DNA from: Methyloferula stellata AR4 | Lineage (GTDB): Bacteria; Pseudomonadota; Alphaproteobacteria; Rhizobiales; Beijerinckiaceae | Direction: 5' to 3' | NCBI RefSeq assembly: GCF_000385335.1 | Contig: NZ_ARWA01000001.1 | Span: forward strand, 3,364,001 to 3,428,000 | Length of the DNA: 64,000 bases | Part shown: positions 44,042-53,535 of the stretch, piece after piece | Position numbering within the stretch: position 1 is the stretch's first letter | How the letters are laid out: each line of letters begins with the position of its first letter | Notes under the pieces: generated by a model | Told to the model about the DNA's origin: nothing | Databases searched by the model: none | The model's input: the letters and a program-made list of their open reading frames with translations, nothing else | Translations under genes and position numbers: made by a program

Positions 44042-44659
44042 ATGACTGAAAAGCACCCGGTGAATCACGAGGATGGACGCAGCCGCTGCCAATGGCCGGG
44101 CAGCGATCCACTCTATGTCGCCTATCACGATCATGAGTGGGGCGTGCCCGAATATGACGATCGGGCTCTGTTTGAAAAACTCGTGCTCGACGGCTTTCAG
44201 GCAGGCCTGTCGTGGATCACGATCCTGCGACGGCGTGAGGCCTTCCGGAAAGCCTTCGACGGATTCAATCCCGAGAAGATCATCCGCTACAGCGACAAGA
44301 AGATCGAAAAGCTGATGGGCAATTCGGAGATCATTCGCAACAGAGCGAAGATCGTCGGCACGGTGTCGTCGGCCAAGGCATATCTCGCGCTTCAAAAGGA
44401 AGGCGGCTTTTCGGCTTATCTCTGGGACTTCGTGGACGGGCGCCCGATCCAGAGCGACTTCCGGACTCACAGAGACATTCCGGCCAAAACCGACCTGTCG
44501 ATCAAAATGTCCAAGGATCTGAAGAAGCGCGGCTTCGCCTTTTGCGGACCGACGATCGTCTATGCGTTTTGCCAGGCCGTCGGCATCGTCAACGATCATG
44601 TCGAAGCGTGTTTCCGGCGCGAGGAATGCCGCAAGCTGGCGAAGAAGCCCGCGCGCTAG
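44042..44659 (+). CDS. tag: DNA-3-methyladenine glycosylase I
   Basis: Base-excision enzyme removing 3-methyladenine. 205 residues. RCQWPGSDPLYVAYHDHEWG at the N-terminus supplies Cys and His of the zinc snap, paired with His and Cys near the C-terminus (NDHVEACF). GLSWITILRRREAFRKAFDG is the substrate pocket and FCGPTIVYAFCQAVGIVNDH the HhH-like helix. ATG 44042 gives the normal N-terminus. Divergent from the exported protein at 43628-43993. Confidence 0.94.
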   Translation: MTEKHPVNHEDGRSRCQWPGSDPLYVAYHDHEWGVPEYDDRALFEKLVLDGFQAGLSWITILRRREAFRKAFDGFNPEKIIRYSDKKIEKLMGNSEIIRNRAKIVGTVSSAKAYLALQKEGGFSAYLWDFVDGRPIQSDFRTHRDIPAKTDLSIKMSKDLKKRGFAFCGPTIVYAFCQAVGIVNDHVEACFRREECRKLAKKPAR

Positions 44660-44675
44660 AGATTTAGGTCACGGA

Positions 44676-44873
44676 CTAGAAATGCTTGTCGAGCCCTGCC
44701 TGCTTCAAAATGGCGTTGGCCGAAGTTGTCTTGACGATGTTGCTGGGCACGGTGAAATTTCTGTTCGTAATCGGGCTACGCCAAATCTCATGCGAGCCCT
44801 TGCCCTGCCGGACAAAAGTGCATCCGCCGTCTTTCAGAAGCTGGCAAAGCTGCCGGTATAGATCGGCACCCAC
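44676..44873 (-). CDS. hicA: HicA-family mRNA interferase toxin
   Basis: 65-residue toxin with the double-stranded-RNA-binding fold. GKGSHEIW holds the catalytic His; the TVPSNIVKTTSANAILKQAG C-terminus is diagnostic. It cleaves mRNA when free of its antitoxin. The start is GTG 44873, immediately after the hicB stop, so the two are translated together. Order antitoxin-toxin is the less common arrangement for HicAB. Confidence 0.85.
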   Translation of the reverse strand: MGADLYRQLCQLLKDGGCTFVRQGKGSHEIWRSPITNRNFTVPSNIVKTTSANAILKQAGLDKHF

Positions 44874-45077
44874 TTAGGCGGCAGCGGGAAGATGGATCAG
44901 AAAATCATATTCGGCGGCAGCCGCCTGTTCGCCCAAAAGATCGGGACCTACGTCGCGGACGACCTCTATAAGCTGATCCACGCTCGACGCCTCGACCGTC
45001 AAGCCCGCTATGTCGGACTCATGCACGAAATAGAGCTTATGCTCTGGGTCGAATTCGACATGAACCACAAACCTCAT
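44874..45077 (-). CDS. hicB: HicB-like (DUF1902) antitoxin
   Basis: 67-residue protein, MRFVVHVEFDPEHKLYFVHE followed by IAGLTVEASSVDQLIEVV, the partial RNase-H-like fold of DUF1902/HicB antitoxins. It lacks a C-terminal DNA-binding domain. ATG 45077 is chosen over one seven codons upstream. It precedes hicA with no gap. Confidence 0.82.
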   Translation of the reverse strand: MRFVVHVEFDPEHKLYFVHESDIAGLTVEASSVDQLIEVVRDVGPDLLGEQAAAAEYDFLIHLPAAA

Positions 45078-45216
45078 AGCGGACCTCAATCGAAGCAATG
45101 CGCGTTGCTCCGCCGAAAGCTGTCACACTTCTGGAAGGTTGGTCAATGCAATGAATCGTAACGCCATAAGGCATTACGACTCCTATTGAATTCACTCGAT
45201 CAGTTCGAGAGCCAGG

Positions 45217-46944
45217 CTACTCCGCCGCCTGGGCCAGGGTCTCCGCATATTCCGGCGCAAGATCGAGGCCCCGGAAGATCGAGCAGCGGATGAACACATC
45301 GGCCGTCGGCTTAACCTGCTTATGAGCGCAGAATTTCGCCGTGAGTTTCGTGAGGCCCTTGATGTCGCGGCCCGTCGCCGTAGGGAACATATAGACGAGA
45401 TCATCCATCAGCTTCGGTTCGACGGGCAGTTTGAACTGTTCCGTCATGACGCCCCAGATGCGGCGGCGCGCATCAGCCACAGGCGGATGGAACTTGATCA
45501 TGGCGATACAACGCGACACGATGGCCTCATCGATATCGTCGACACGGTTTGTCGTCATGAACAACAGGCCGTTAAAATATTCGAGAACGCGCAAGAACAC
45601 GCCGACGACGGCATTGGTGGCGATATTGTCGTCGCGCTTCTTGATATAGACGTCGGCTTCGTCGATCAGCATGATCGCACCCCAACGTTGGGCGCGGGTC
45701 AGCACGTCTTTCAAGGCCGTTTCCATCGCGGCCACATTCAAGCCGAGCTGGCCGGAATGAACGCGATAGAGCGGCCGCTTGATGATTTCGGAATAGACCT
45801 CGGCGGTCAGCGTCTTGCCGACGCCCGCCGGTCCGCAGCAGAGCACAGTTGTACCACCCGATTTGCCCGCCACAATATCGTCCATCAGGACGTCCATCTC
45901 AGCCGTGAGAATGTCGATCAGATCGGTCTGCTCACGCGGCAGAACGAGCTTATCCTTCAATTCCGGCTTGTATTCGTAAGGCTCCATATCTTCGACATGC
46001 ACCCAAATATAATGGTGCAATTCGAGATGGAACATCAGCACGAAAGCGTGAACCGGGAGCGTCGTGAACATCCCCTTCGGGATTTCCTTCTGCGATTCTT
46101 CGACTTCGTCCTCATTGTCGTATCTGTCGCTTTTCTTAGCTTTGCGCAGATAAGTGCCAAGAATATCGCCCGTGGCATCCATGGTGAGCTGGCGCTGGGT
46201 CAAGATGCCTTCGTCATTGACGAGGCGCGCCGGGGTGCCGCTGGATGAAAGGACGATCACATCCTTGCGGGTCCAATCCGTATCGCGGTGGGTGGAATTC
46301 GGGTCATCGGCGTAAAAGCCTGTGCCATTAGCCGAGAATTGAGTGCCGTATTGCGCGCGCCAATCGAAATATTTCTCGGTCGTCGCATCATATTCGGCGA
46401 GAAGGGCCGGCGTTTCCTTGAGGAAGCCCTTCATGGCGAAAATCTGCGGAATCGTGCGGCCGACGATTTCCGGCCCTTGAATACGAACCGTCTGTGTTGT
46501 GACCGAGCCCTTGACGTTAGCCTTCAATTCCAAAAAGATCTTGGCGGAGGTGTCATCTGCAGGCGGCGTGAAATCAAGACGCGTCAGCACGTAGGGCAAA
46601 GGACGGTTGGTAATGGCCGTGGTGAAAAGCCATCCTCTGACACCATCCTTGATGAGCCAGCGTGCGATCGCCGGAACCACATCTTCCAATTCATCCGCGG
46701 TGAAGGTTTTGCCACCCTCGCTCAAAGCTGCATGCAAAGTTTTGAGCTGTGCGGCACGAAGCTTCAGTCCGGGTCCACCGGCCTCAAAAAGATCGGCGAG
46801 GAAGACCATTTGGGGCAATTTGAGATGTGTGGCGGGAATCTCGACCTTGTTACCGAACCGCAATTGGTCCTTCAGCGGCGCGAGCTCCGGAAATTGCGCG
46901 ACCAGGGTTTCAACAAAAGGCCGCTCGATCTGAAGGTTCATCAT
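45217..46944 (-). CDS. large AAA+ ATPase with uncharacterised N-terminal half
   Basis: 575 residues. The C-terminal AAA+ module has GPAGVGKT (371-378), IMLIDEAD (424-431), sensor TTN (464-466) and the arginine finger in SRC (477-478), similar to classical AAA (FtsH/Bcs1-like) domains. Residues 1-350 show no recognised domain and include a segment (MFTTLPVHAFVLMFHLELHH) that resembles N-terminal parts of fungal AAA proteins of unknown role. GGAG precedes the paired ATGs. No substrate gene is adjacent; HicBA follows downstream on the same strand after 140 bases. Confidence 0.82.
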   Translation of the reverse strand: MMNLQIERPFVETLVAQFPELAPLKDQLRFGNKVEIPATHLKLPQMVFLADLFEAGGPGLKLRAAQLKTLHAALSEGGKTFTADELEDVVPAIARWLIKDGVRGWLFTTAITNRPLPYVLTRLDFTPPADDTSAKIFLELKANVKGSVTTQTVRIQGPEIVGRTIPQIFAMKGFLKETPALLAEYDATTEKYFDWRAQYGTQFSANGTGFYADDPNSTHRDTDWTRKDVIVLSSSGTPARLVNDEGILTQRQLTMDATGDILGTYLRKAKKSDRYDNEDEVEESQKEIPKGMFTTLPVHAFVLMFHLELHHYIWVHVEDMEPYEYKPELKDKLVLPREQTDLIDILTAEMDVLMDDIVAGKSGGTTVLCCGPAGVGKTLTAEVYSEIIKRPLYRVHSGQLGLNVAAMETALKDVLTRAQRWGAIMLIDEADVYIKKRDDNIATNAVVGVFLRVLEYFNGLLFMTTNRVDDIDEAIVSRCIAMIKFHPPVADARRRIWGVMTEQFKLPVEPKLMDDLVYMFPTATGRDIKGLTKLTAKFCAHKQVKPTADVFIRCSIFRGLDLAPEYAETLAQAAE

Positions 46945-47279
46945 CTTCTCCACGCGAAGGTCGCTCAAGCCAGCCCCATGGCGGGACCGACCAAAAGTTA
47001 GGCAATGGCTGCCGCCTCGCTATCCGTGACCAGCACGAAAGCCGCATTCAATGCCGTGAGCGATTTGTCCAAGTCCGTACGTGCGTAGGGCGCAAGCAAT
47101 TGATGTGCCGGGCTTGCCTTGTTCTCGCCGCGATGGTCCGGCGAGTCGGCTTAACCTTCGTTTTCCTTAGATAAAAGCTCCATGCCCCTAATCGTTATGT
47201 AAATCATTTAAATTCAAAAAACGGACAGCGTTTAGCTCGACATGACGTCATCCGCCTCCAAGCGTTATAGTTGCTCAGA
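46945..47279. other. intergenic region with orphan coding-like fragment
   Basis: 335 bases between the AAA+ gene (minus) and the HD-domain gene (plus). On the minus strand, 46998-47150 reads like the end of a protein (HQLLAPYARTDLDKSLTALN, ending SEAAAIA) but has an upstream stop and only a weak TTG start at 47099, giving 33 residues. It may be a remnant. The AT-rich stretch 47190-47225 probably holds the promoters. Confidence 0.35.
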
Positions 47280-47966
47280 ATGAGTCCTTCCCGCCCCTCC
47301 AACCGCTCCCGCACCCCCGACACGCGCAAAACGCCCGCGCCCTCAAAGCTGCCCGCGACTCGCGCCTGGGTCCGGCTGCCTTCCGGCAAAAGGCTCGATC
47401 TCCTCAATCCGACGCCCCTCGATTGGGACGATGAAGATCTCGCCCTCGGTCTCGCGCGAACCTATCGCTGGGGCGGCCATTCGGCCTGGCCGCTGCCTTT
47501 GTCGGTCGCGCAGCATTCACTTTTCGTGCTGGCGCTGCATCGTCTCGAACAAGGCGACGAAGACCCGCGCGCGGATCTGCGCGAACTGCTCCATGATGCC
47601 GACGAAGGCCTGCTCGGCTTCGACTGTATCTCCGTCGTGAAGCCCTTTCTCGGCGAGGGATTCCAAAAACTCACCGCGCAATTGCAAAACGCGGTTTTCC
47701 TGCGCTACGGCATTTCCGACTGGACAGGCGAACAAAGGCGAAAGCATAAAAGAGCCGATCGCATCGCTGCCGCGTCGGAGGCCGTCCATGTCGTCGGCTG
47801 GACCAAGGCTGAAGTGCGCAACACCTTGCGCATTCCTCACGAATCCCTGACTTTCGATCCGCTCGCCACGGTCTATGGTGGGACGCCTTGGGAGCCCTGG
47901 GCTCCGGGGCTGGCCGCCGAGCGGTTTCTCGCAGAGCTTTCACGCCTGTTGAAAGCCGCGACATAG
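47280..47966 (+). CDS. HD-domain phosphohydrolase
   Basis: 228-residue metal-dependent phosphohydrolase resembling 5'-deoxynucleotidase YfbR-type proteins. Metal ligands: His in SVAQHSLFVL and the HD pair in ELLHDADEG; DCISVVKPFLG and RADRIAAASEA complete the site. The basic N-terminus (1-35) is poorly conserved. A TTG three codons upstream is an alternative start. It is followed closely by the DUF1275 gene. Confidence 0.85.
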   Translation: MSPSRPSNRSRTPDTRKTPAPSKLPATRAWVRLPSGKRLDLLNPTPLDWDDEDLALGLARTYRWGGHSAWPLPLSVAQHSLFVLALHRLEQGDEDPRADLRELLHDADEGLLGFDCISVVKPFLGEGFQKLTAQLQNAVFLRYGISDWTGEQRRKHKRADRIAAASEAVHVVGWTKAEVRNTLRIPHESLTFDPLATVYGGTPWEPWAPGLAAERFLAELSRLLKAAT

Positions 47967-47991
47967 ACTTTGAAAAGATGATTTTGCCCTG

Positions 47992-48657
47992 ATGAAAAAA
48001 CTCCCCATTGCCGGCCTTTTGAGTTTCAACAGCGGCTTTGTCGATACGGTCGGCTTTTTCGGCCTGCAAGGTCTTTTCGCGGCGCATGTCACCGGAAACT
48101 TCGTGACGATGGGCTCAAGCCTCGTCTTCGGGACGCAAGGCATCATCGGGAAGCTTCTTGTCCTGCCCGAATTCGTCGCGATGGTGATCCTCACGCGATG
48201 GGCCGGACTTTTCCTGGCAGCCCGGAAATTGCCCGTCCTGCGTCCGCTGCTGTCGCTTGATCTCCTCTTTCTCATCGGCTTTTTCATTCTTGCCAATGTC
48301 TTTGGGCCTTTCGCCGACGCGGATTCGCCCGCGGCTCTGGCCGCGAGCTTTACGGCCGTCGCCTCCATGGCCATCTTGAACGCCGTGCAACGCGTTTATC
48401 TGAGCGACATGCCGCCGATCACGATCATGACCGGCAATACGACTCAAGTCGCGCTCGATGCGGTCGATCTCATGCGCGACCTCGATCCCGACAAGAAAGT
48501 TGTCGTGCGCATGCGGTTTCTGCGCACGATCAACAGTATTTTCTTCTTCTTCGTCGGCTGCGCCGCCGCGATCCTGATGCATTTCCATTTCGGCTTTTGG
48601 GATCTCGGGGTACCGGTCTTCATCGGGCTCGTCTGCGTGATCCTCAGCCACGATTGA
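47992..48657 (+). CDS. DUF1275 (YoaK) family membrane protein
   Basis: 221-residue integral-membrane protein with about six helices. SFNSGFVDTVGFFGLQGLFA and AAHVTGNFVTMGSSL are the DUF1275 signatures, as is the later MTGNTTQVALDAVDL. Function unknown; it is suggested to be a transporter. It lies 25 bases after the HD-domain gene and probably shares its transcript. Confidence 0.88.
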   Translation: MKKLPIAGLLSFNSGFVDTVGFFGLQGLFAAHVTGNFVTMGSSLVFGTQGIIGKLLVLPEFVAMVILTRWAGLFLAARKLPVLRPLLSLDLLFLIGFFILANVFGPFADADSPAALAASFTAVASMAILNAVQRVYLSDMPPITIMTGNTTQVALDAVDLMRDLDPDKKVVVRMRFLRTINSIFFFFVGCAAAILMHFHFGFWDLGVPVFIGLVCVILSHD

Positions 48658-48772
48658 CCGGTGCGGCCGCGCACCCCAACGGCAACCTGTGCTGTTAACT
48701 TGATCGGCTTTGGCGCAGGATGGCAGGAACCGCCATGCGCCTGTCGCACGTCACCAGAGCAAGCCGATTTCG

Positions 48773-51541
48773 ATGGACGATTCCTTTTTCATTTTGCTTG
48801 CCATCCTGGCCTTCGTCGCCTTCCTGCTGGGGCCGATCGGCTTCTTTTTGACGCTCGCCGCGCGGTCTCGTCTCGGCCTAGCCGAACGGCGGATTCTCGA
48901 TCTTCAACAAGACTTGCGAAATGCGCGGGCACAGCTGGCAGTCGAGAGAGCGATGCCGCCAATGCCCGCAACGCCGCCGCTGCCGAGCGAGCCCGTCGCA
49001 GTGACTCCGGCGCCGGTCGAAGCCGAAACAACAGTCGCCGTGCCAATCGAAGAACCTACTGCCGCAGCGGAACCGTTGCCGCCGCCTGCCGCCCCGGCAG
49101 CCCCCCCGCCCTTGCCGCCGCCGTCCGCTGCCGCGCCGTCACAGCCCTCGCTCGAAGAAACATTGGGAACCCGCTGGGCGGTCTGGATCGGCGGCATCGC
49201 GCTCGGTCTCGGGGCTCTGCTCCTCGTGCGCTATTCGATCGAACAGGGCTGGTTTGGCCCCGCCGCGCGCGTCTTGCTCGGACTCGCCTTGGCTGCCGCC
49301 TTGATCGTTGCCGGAGACTATTTGCGCCGCCGCGATCCGGCCCGTAACGCGCCACCCGCCGCGGACAGGCCCGCGCCGTCGCAAATTCCCGCCGTGCTCA
49401 CGTCAGCTGGAACCGTCGCCGCCTTCGGTGCGATCTATGCCGCGCATGCGCTCTATGGATTCATCGGACCCGCCTTCGCTTTTCTCGCGCTCGGCATGGT
49501 CGGTTTGGCGACAATGCTCGCCTCGGCCTTGCATGGCCCGGCGCTTGCCGGTCTCGGGTTGCTCGGCGCGCTCGCCGCGCCAATGCTCGTGCAATCCAAT
49601 GAGCCAAACCCCTGGCCCGTGGTGCTCTATCTGACCGTCGTGATCGGTTTCGCCTATGCGCTGGCGCGGCTGCGTCTCTGGCTTTGGCTGGCACTTTGCG
49701 CAGCGGCCGGCGGCTTCATATGGGGCCTTATCCTTCTCAACGGCCAAGCGATCAATTTCGAGGAAGCAACGCTCGTCCACGGCGTAATCGAGACCCTCAT
49801 GGCGACCGTGCTCTTCGCCATCATCAACGGCGCCGGCGTCGCCGATCAAGATGCCGAAAACGACTCTTTCGCGCTTTTCATTCCGTCGGCCTTCGCTCTC
49901 TTCGTGCTGATGGCCCTGCATGCCCTAGGTGTCTCTGGCCACTTCGGCACGGGCTGGATGGTCGGCGCGGGCGCGACCATCGCCATCCTCGCCATCGGCG
50001 GACTTCTGGCGCCGACCGCCGCCGGTCTCCTGCTCGCCGCAGGCGTGATGCTGGCGCTGACCTTGCTCATCTGGCCCGTTGCCGCGAACCTCCCCATTTT
50101 TCCCTCGGAAGCTTGGCTCTGGACCTGGCCGCACCCGAAGTCAGACTCGACCTTCGCGGCCTTTGCCGGAATAGCCGCCGCGGCATTGGCGCTTGCATCC
50201 GGCAAACGCCTCTTCGATGGTCTGTCGCTGCGCGCACCGATCGCAACGATCTACGCCGGTGCCGCGGGTCTCATTCCGCTCGCCGTGCTCGTCATCGCCT
50301 ACATGCGGCTCGCGCATAGCGAGATCAACCTGCCCTTCGCCGCCATAGCAGGCGGGCTCGCTTTCGCGTTTCTGATTGCCGCCAATCTGTTCTTCAGCCG
50401 CGATGCCGCGCAAACGCATCCGACTTTGCGGCTCGGCCTCGGCGCTTTCGCATCGGCGGCGCTGGCCGCCTTGGCGCTTGGTCTCGTCTTCGCGCTCGAT
50501 CGCGGCATGTTGACGGTCGCTCTCGCGCTCGCCGCTTTGGGCGCGGCCTTCGTCGACCGGCGCCTCGGTATTGGTGCGCTCCGCTGGTGCGTAGCAGGGC
50601 TTGGCCTCGTCATCGCCGCGCGGCTTCTCTATGAACCGCGCATCGTCGGCGCCGATCTCGGCACCACGCCGGTCTTCAACTGGCTGCTCTGGGGTTATGG
50701 CGTGCCGGCGGCTGCCTTCGCTGTCGCGGCGCAGCTCCTGCACCGGCGAGGCCAGGATGTGCCGGTGCTTGTCGCGCAGGCGCTCGCCATTCTCTTTTCC
50801 GCGCTGCTCTTCTTTTTCGAGATCCGCCACGCGATCAACAATGGCGATCCCTTTGCGGACACATCGAGCCTTATCGAGCAAGGGCTGTTGGCGACAACGG
50901 CTTTCGGATTCTCGCTCGTGCTCACAAGGCTCGATGTCACGCAGACGAGCCCGGTCTTGCGATATGCGTCGCTCGGCTTCGGGATCGTCTCGTTTGCAAC
51001 AAGCCTGTTCGGTCTCTTGATCTTCGAAAACCCGCTGTGGAGCGGCGGGCGTCTCGAGGGCGGCTTCATCGTCAATTCGCTCTGGCTCGCCTATGGCGTG
51101 CCGGCGCTGATGGCCTATTGGCTTGGCCGAGTCGCGCAAGGCGTCAGGCCCAATTGGTATTGGCAAGGCGCGCGCATCGCGGCTTTGGTTCTCATCTTCG
51201 CCTTCCTCAACCTGGAGCTGCGACACCTGTTTCAAGGTGCCGATCTCACCTGGACGGCATCCCGCCATACCACCGATACGGAGGTCTATTGCTATTCGGC
51301 GCTCTGGCTTTTGCTGTCGATCCTGTTTCTCGCCTATGGGCTCTGGCGCGCTTCGGTCGTCGCGCGTATTGCTTCGGCGGTTTTGATGCTAATGACCATA
51401 TTGAAGGTCTTTTTCTTCGACCTCAATGGCCTCACCGGCGCGATCAGGGCTTTGTCCTTCATCGGGCTTGGCCTTGTGCTGATCGGCATCGGCCTCGTCT
51501 ATCAGAAACTGGTTTTCGCGCCGCGCCGCCCGCCCACGTGA
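48773..51541 (+). CDS. DUF2339 polytopic membrane protein
   Basis: 922-residue protein: one N-terminal membrane helix (MDDSFFILLAILAFVAFLLG), a coiled-coil-like segment, a Pro/Ala-rich linker (about 75-145), then EETLGTRWAVWIGGIALGLG, the DUF2339 signature, and more than twenty hydrophobic helices. Function unknown; such proteins are proposed to act in envelope processes. ATG 48773 is chosen because the upstream extension has no features. It is followed by xseB after 30 bases. Confidence 0.88.
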   Translation: MDDSFFILLAILAFVAFLLGPIGFFLTLAARSRLGLAERRILDLQQDLRNARAQLAVERAMPPMPATPPLPSEPVAVTPAPVEAETTVAVPIEEPTAAAEPLPPPAAPAAPPPLPPPSAAAPSQPSLEETLGTRWAVWIGGIALGLGALLLVRYSIEQGWFGPAARVLLGLALAAALIVAGDYLRRRDPARNAPPAADRPAPSQIPAVLTSAGTVAAFGAIYAAHALYGFIGPAFAFLALGMVGLATMLASALHGPALAGLGLLGALAAPMLVQSNEPNPWPVVLYLTVVIGFAYALARLRLWLWLALCAAAGGFIWGLILLNGQAINFEEATLVHGVIETLMATVLFAIINGAGVADQDAENDSFALFIPSAFALFVLMALHALGVSGHFGTGWMVGAGATIAILAIGGLLAPTAAGLLLAAGVMLALTLLIWPVAANLPIFPSEAWLWTWPHPKSDSTFAAFAGIAAAALALASGKRLFDGLSLRAPIATIYAGAAGLIPLAVLVIAYMRLAHSEINLPFAAIAGGLAFAFLIAANLFFSRDAAQTHPTLRLGLGAFASAALAALALGLVFALDRGMLTVALALAALGAAFVDRRLGIGALRWCVAGLGLVIAARLLYEPRIVGADLGTTPVFNWLLWGYGVPAAAFAVAAQLLHRRGQDVPVLVAQALAILFSALLFFFEIRHAINNGDPFADTSSLIEQGLLATTAFGFSLVLTRLDVTQTSPVLRYASLGFGIVSFATSLFGLLIFENPLWSGGRLEGGFIVNSLWLAYGVPALMAYWLGRVAQGVRPNWYWQGARIAALVLIFAFLNLELRHLFQGADLTWTASRHTTDTEVYCYSALWLLLSILFLAYGLWRASVVARIASAVLMLMTILKVFFFDLNGLTGAIRALSFIGLGLVLIGIGLVYQKLVFAPRRPPT

Positions 51542-51571
51542 GCGCGCGCTCAATTCGGTGTATAGGAATCC

Positions 51572-51847
51572 ATGACCAAGCCTAAAAAAGAGCCGGATGT
51601 GACCGAGAAAAACACCGATATTGCCGCCCTCCCCTTCGAGCAGGCCATGGCCGAGCTCGAAGGAATCGTCGAGCGGCTGGAAAAGGGATCAGTCGCTCTC
51701 GAAGAGTCGATTGCGATCTACGAGCGCGGCGAAGCGCTTAAGAAACATTGCGAAACGCTGCTGAAATCGGCCGAGCAGCGGATCGAAAAGATCACGCTCG
51801 GCGCGGACGGCAAGGCGACCGGCACGGAACCGCTCGACGTGGAATGA
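51572..51847 (+). CDS. xseB: exodeoxyribonuclease VII small subunit
   Basis: 91-residue helical subunit that wraps the catalytic XseA. The core [39 protein letters not shown] and the AEQRIEKI end are diagnostic. The large subunit is not in the window, so the complex genes are unlinked. The ATG is well separated from the DUF2339 stop. Confidence 0.92.
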   Translation: MTKPKKEPDVTEKNTDIAALPFEQAMAELEGIVERLEKGSVALEESIAIYERGEALKKHCETLLKSAEQRIEKITLGADGKATGTEPLDVE

Positions 51848-51943
51848 GGCCGCTGCGGCCACGCTTCTTGGTTATATAATTCTTTTATATTGATAGGGCT
51901 TTTGCTAGAAGCGCCTCAGCGTTCCAGACGTTGGGGAGCGATC

Positions 51944-52420
51944 ATGAAGTCTGTGCGTCTTTTCACGGCCGCAGCTCTGCTGTTGGCTTCTCCCTGCACA
52001 TTCGCCGAGCCCGCCGCGCCGGACAGCACCATTATCGACTACCGCCAGCCGGCGCCCCGCACGAAAATCGAAAAAGCCTATATTCTCGAAGAGATGCGCC
52101 TCTTGTTCGAATCGATCCAGACGATCAACGAAGGGCTCGCCACCGATCATATGGAAGATGTCATCGAGGCCGCGGCCAAGGCTGCGCGCGGCATGCGCCG
52201 CAACCCGAGTGATCCCGCCTATCCGGCCTCCATGCATTTCAAGGAAACGCCGGCCTGGAAACAGATGGGCGGCGATGTCGGCCGCGGCTTCGATGCATTG
52301 GCCGACGCCGCGAAAAACGGCGCCTCGAAGGAGAGGCAGCTCGCGATCCTCGCCGACACGATGAAGAATTGCGTCGCCTGCCATCAGACCTATAGGCTCG
52401 CCGAAGCGCCGCAGCCATGA
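51944..52420 (+). CDS. cytochrome c'-like periplasmic heme protein
   Basis: 158-residue exported protein. The signal peptide (FTAAALLLASPCTFA) ends near residue 21. A single heme-binding CVACHQTYR lies close to the C-terminus, the position found in class II (c') cytochromes with a four-helix bundle. Start at ATG 51944. The heme ligand in the c' family is this His alone, so the iron may be five-coordinate. Role unknown. Confidence 0.82.
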   Translation: MKSVRLFTAAALLLASPCTFAEPAAPDSTIIDYRQPAPRTKIEKAYILEEMRLLFESIQTINEGLATDHMEDVIEAAAKAARGMRRNPSDPAYPASMHFKETPAWKQMGGDVGRGFDALADAAKNGASKERQLAILADTMKNCVACHQTYRLAEAPQP

Positions 52421-52543
52421 CGGGTGCCTGCCTGCACCGCAAAGGTCACCGTGATTTTACGAATTTGATCGCTTCCGTTTAAGGGGAAAATTAGAAAGAC
52501 CGGCTAGCCTCAAGCCCGCATCGGAAAGATTTCAGGACCGGTC

Positions 52544-53089
52544 ATGTTGCGTTTTCTGGGCATTTACCCCGTCGCCATTGTACTGGCGCTCGTCGCCGTG
52601 GGCTATGTCTCGAAACATGGCCTTATCGCGCCGCAAGCCAAGCCTGCCCCTACCGCCACGGTCGACGCGGCGGCCGTCCGCAGCTATGCCGCGACGCCGG
52701 CAAAAGCCGCCTTCGTGCCCGCCACCCAGGCCATCGAGGGCGACCGCAGAGGCCAATATACGGCCTCCGTCCAGATCGATGGCCGCGACATTCCCATGCT
52801 AATCGACACCGGCGCGAGCTTCGTAGCGCTGACCAACGAAGCCGCCAGTGAACTTGGTATCCGACCCACGGCCGCCGATTTCACGCTGAAGATGCAGACG
52901 GCCAATGGCATTTCCTCCGCGGCGCCGACTTGGCTGAAGCAGGTGCGCGTCGGCATGGTGGAAATCCATGATGTCGAAGCGGTCGTCATGGAGCCGGGTG
53001 CATCGGCCACGAGCCTGCTCGGGATGAGCTTCCTCCGCAAGCTCCACCATTTCGGCGTTTCCGACGGCAAAATGCGGCTCGAGCAATAG
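52544..53089 (+). CDS. retropepsin-like aspartic protease, TIGR02281 family
   Basis: 181-residue membrane-anchored protease. One N-terminal helix (LGIYPVAIVLALVAVGYV) is followed by a linker and a clan-AA domain with the catalytic Asp in PMLIDTGASFVALT and the flap region QTANGISSAAPTW, ending SLLGMSFLRKL. It would act as a dimer on the periplasmic side. Common in Rhizobiales; substrates are unknown. Confidence 0.88.
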   Translation: MLRFLGIYPVAIVLALVAVGYVSKHGLIAPQAKPAPTATVDAAAVRSYAATPAKAAFVPATQAIEGDRRGQYTASVQIDGRDIPMLIDTGASFVALTNEAASELGIRPTAADFTLKMQTANGISSAAPTWLKQVRVGMVEIHDVEAVVMEPGASATSLLGMSFLRKLHHFGVSDGKMRLEQ

Positions 53090-53121
53090 AGCCCGAGCGC
53101 TTTACGATCGCGCGATTAAAC

Positions 53122-53164
53122 GCATCATCTGATCCGAAAAGTCTGCACCTTCTCGAGATGATGC
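53122..53164. repeat. solo copy of the 43-base REP-like repeat
   Basis: Same unit as the three tandem copies at 4948-5099 (GCATCAT...ATGATGC arms, inner CCGAAAA), with two changes in the right inner arm (TTCTCGAG). It lies between the convergent protease and YdhR-like genes. Confidence 0.85.
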
Positions 53165-53503
53165 TTAAGCCGGTATGGCATCCTTGGCGCGCTCGTAGAA
53201 GGGCGAGTCCATCCCGCGATTCGCATCGGCCGTGATATCGCCGTTGAAGAGCTTCACCGTGAGGCTTCCGCCAAGCTGCTTCGCCGCGGCGGCGAGATAG
53301 CCAGTGGCATAGGCCTTGGCGTTTTCCAATGAATCGAATTCATAGAAGCCACCAATCGTATTGGTATTGATGCCGGCGAGCCATGTCTTGCTTTTGAGGC
53401 CCGGCTCCTTCTGCATCGCCGCGTTGATCGCGCGCCAATCGATCTCGCCAAAGGGGATTGCAACCTGGATTTCGGCATAAAGGAAGGTCTTGTCGATGCT
53501 CAT
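53165..53503 (-). CDS. YdhR-like monooxygenase-fold protein
   Basis: 112-residue dimeric alpha/beta-barrel protein. INAAMQKEPGLKSKTWLAGI followed by TIGGFYEFDSLENAKAYATG matches the YdhR (putative monooxygenase) family pattern of EPGL...GGxYxF...A.AY. AAGGAG lies before the ATG. The SDR gene follows upstream on the same strand with a 32-base gap; the two may be co-transcribed. Confidence 0.78.
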   Translation of the reverse strand: MSIDKTFLYAEIQVAIPFGEIDWRAINAAMQKEPGLKSKTWLAGINTNTIGGFYEFDSLENAKAYATGYLAAAAKQLGGSLTVKLFNGDITADANRGMDSPFYERAKDAIPA

Positions 53504-53535
53504 GTCATTCTCCTTAGCTTGGAAATGATACGGTT

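Noticed and set aside
43994-44599. N-terminal extension of the small exported protein antisense to tag
   Set aside because: The AAGGAG before ATG 43993 and the signal peptide place the start there.
46998-47150. A coding-like minus-strand fragment upstream of the AAA+ gene
   Set aside because: It has an upstream stop and only a weak TTG start; kept as a note in the intergenic entry, not as a gene.
52421-52543. GGTGC/GCACC hairpin after the cytochrome gene
   Set aside because: Five-base stem with no T-run, insufficient as a terminator call.
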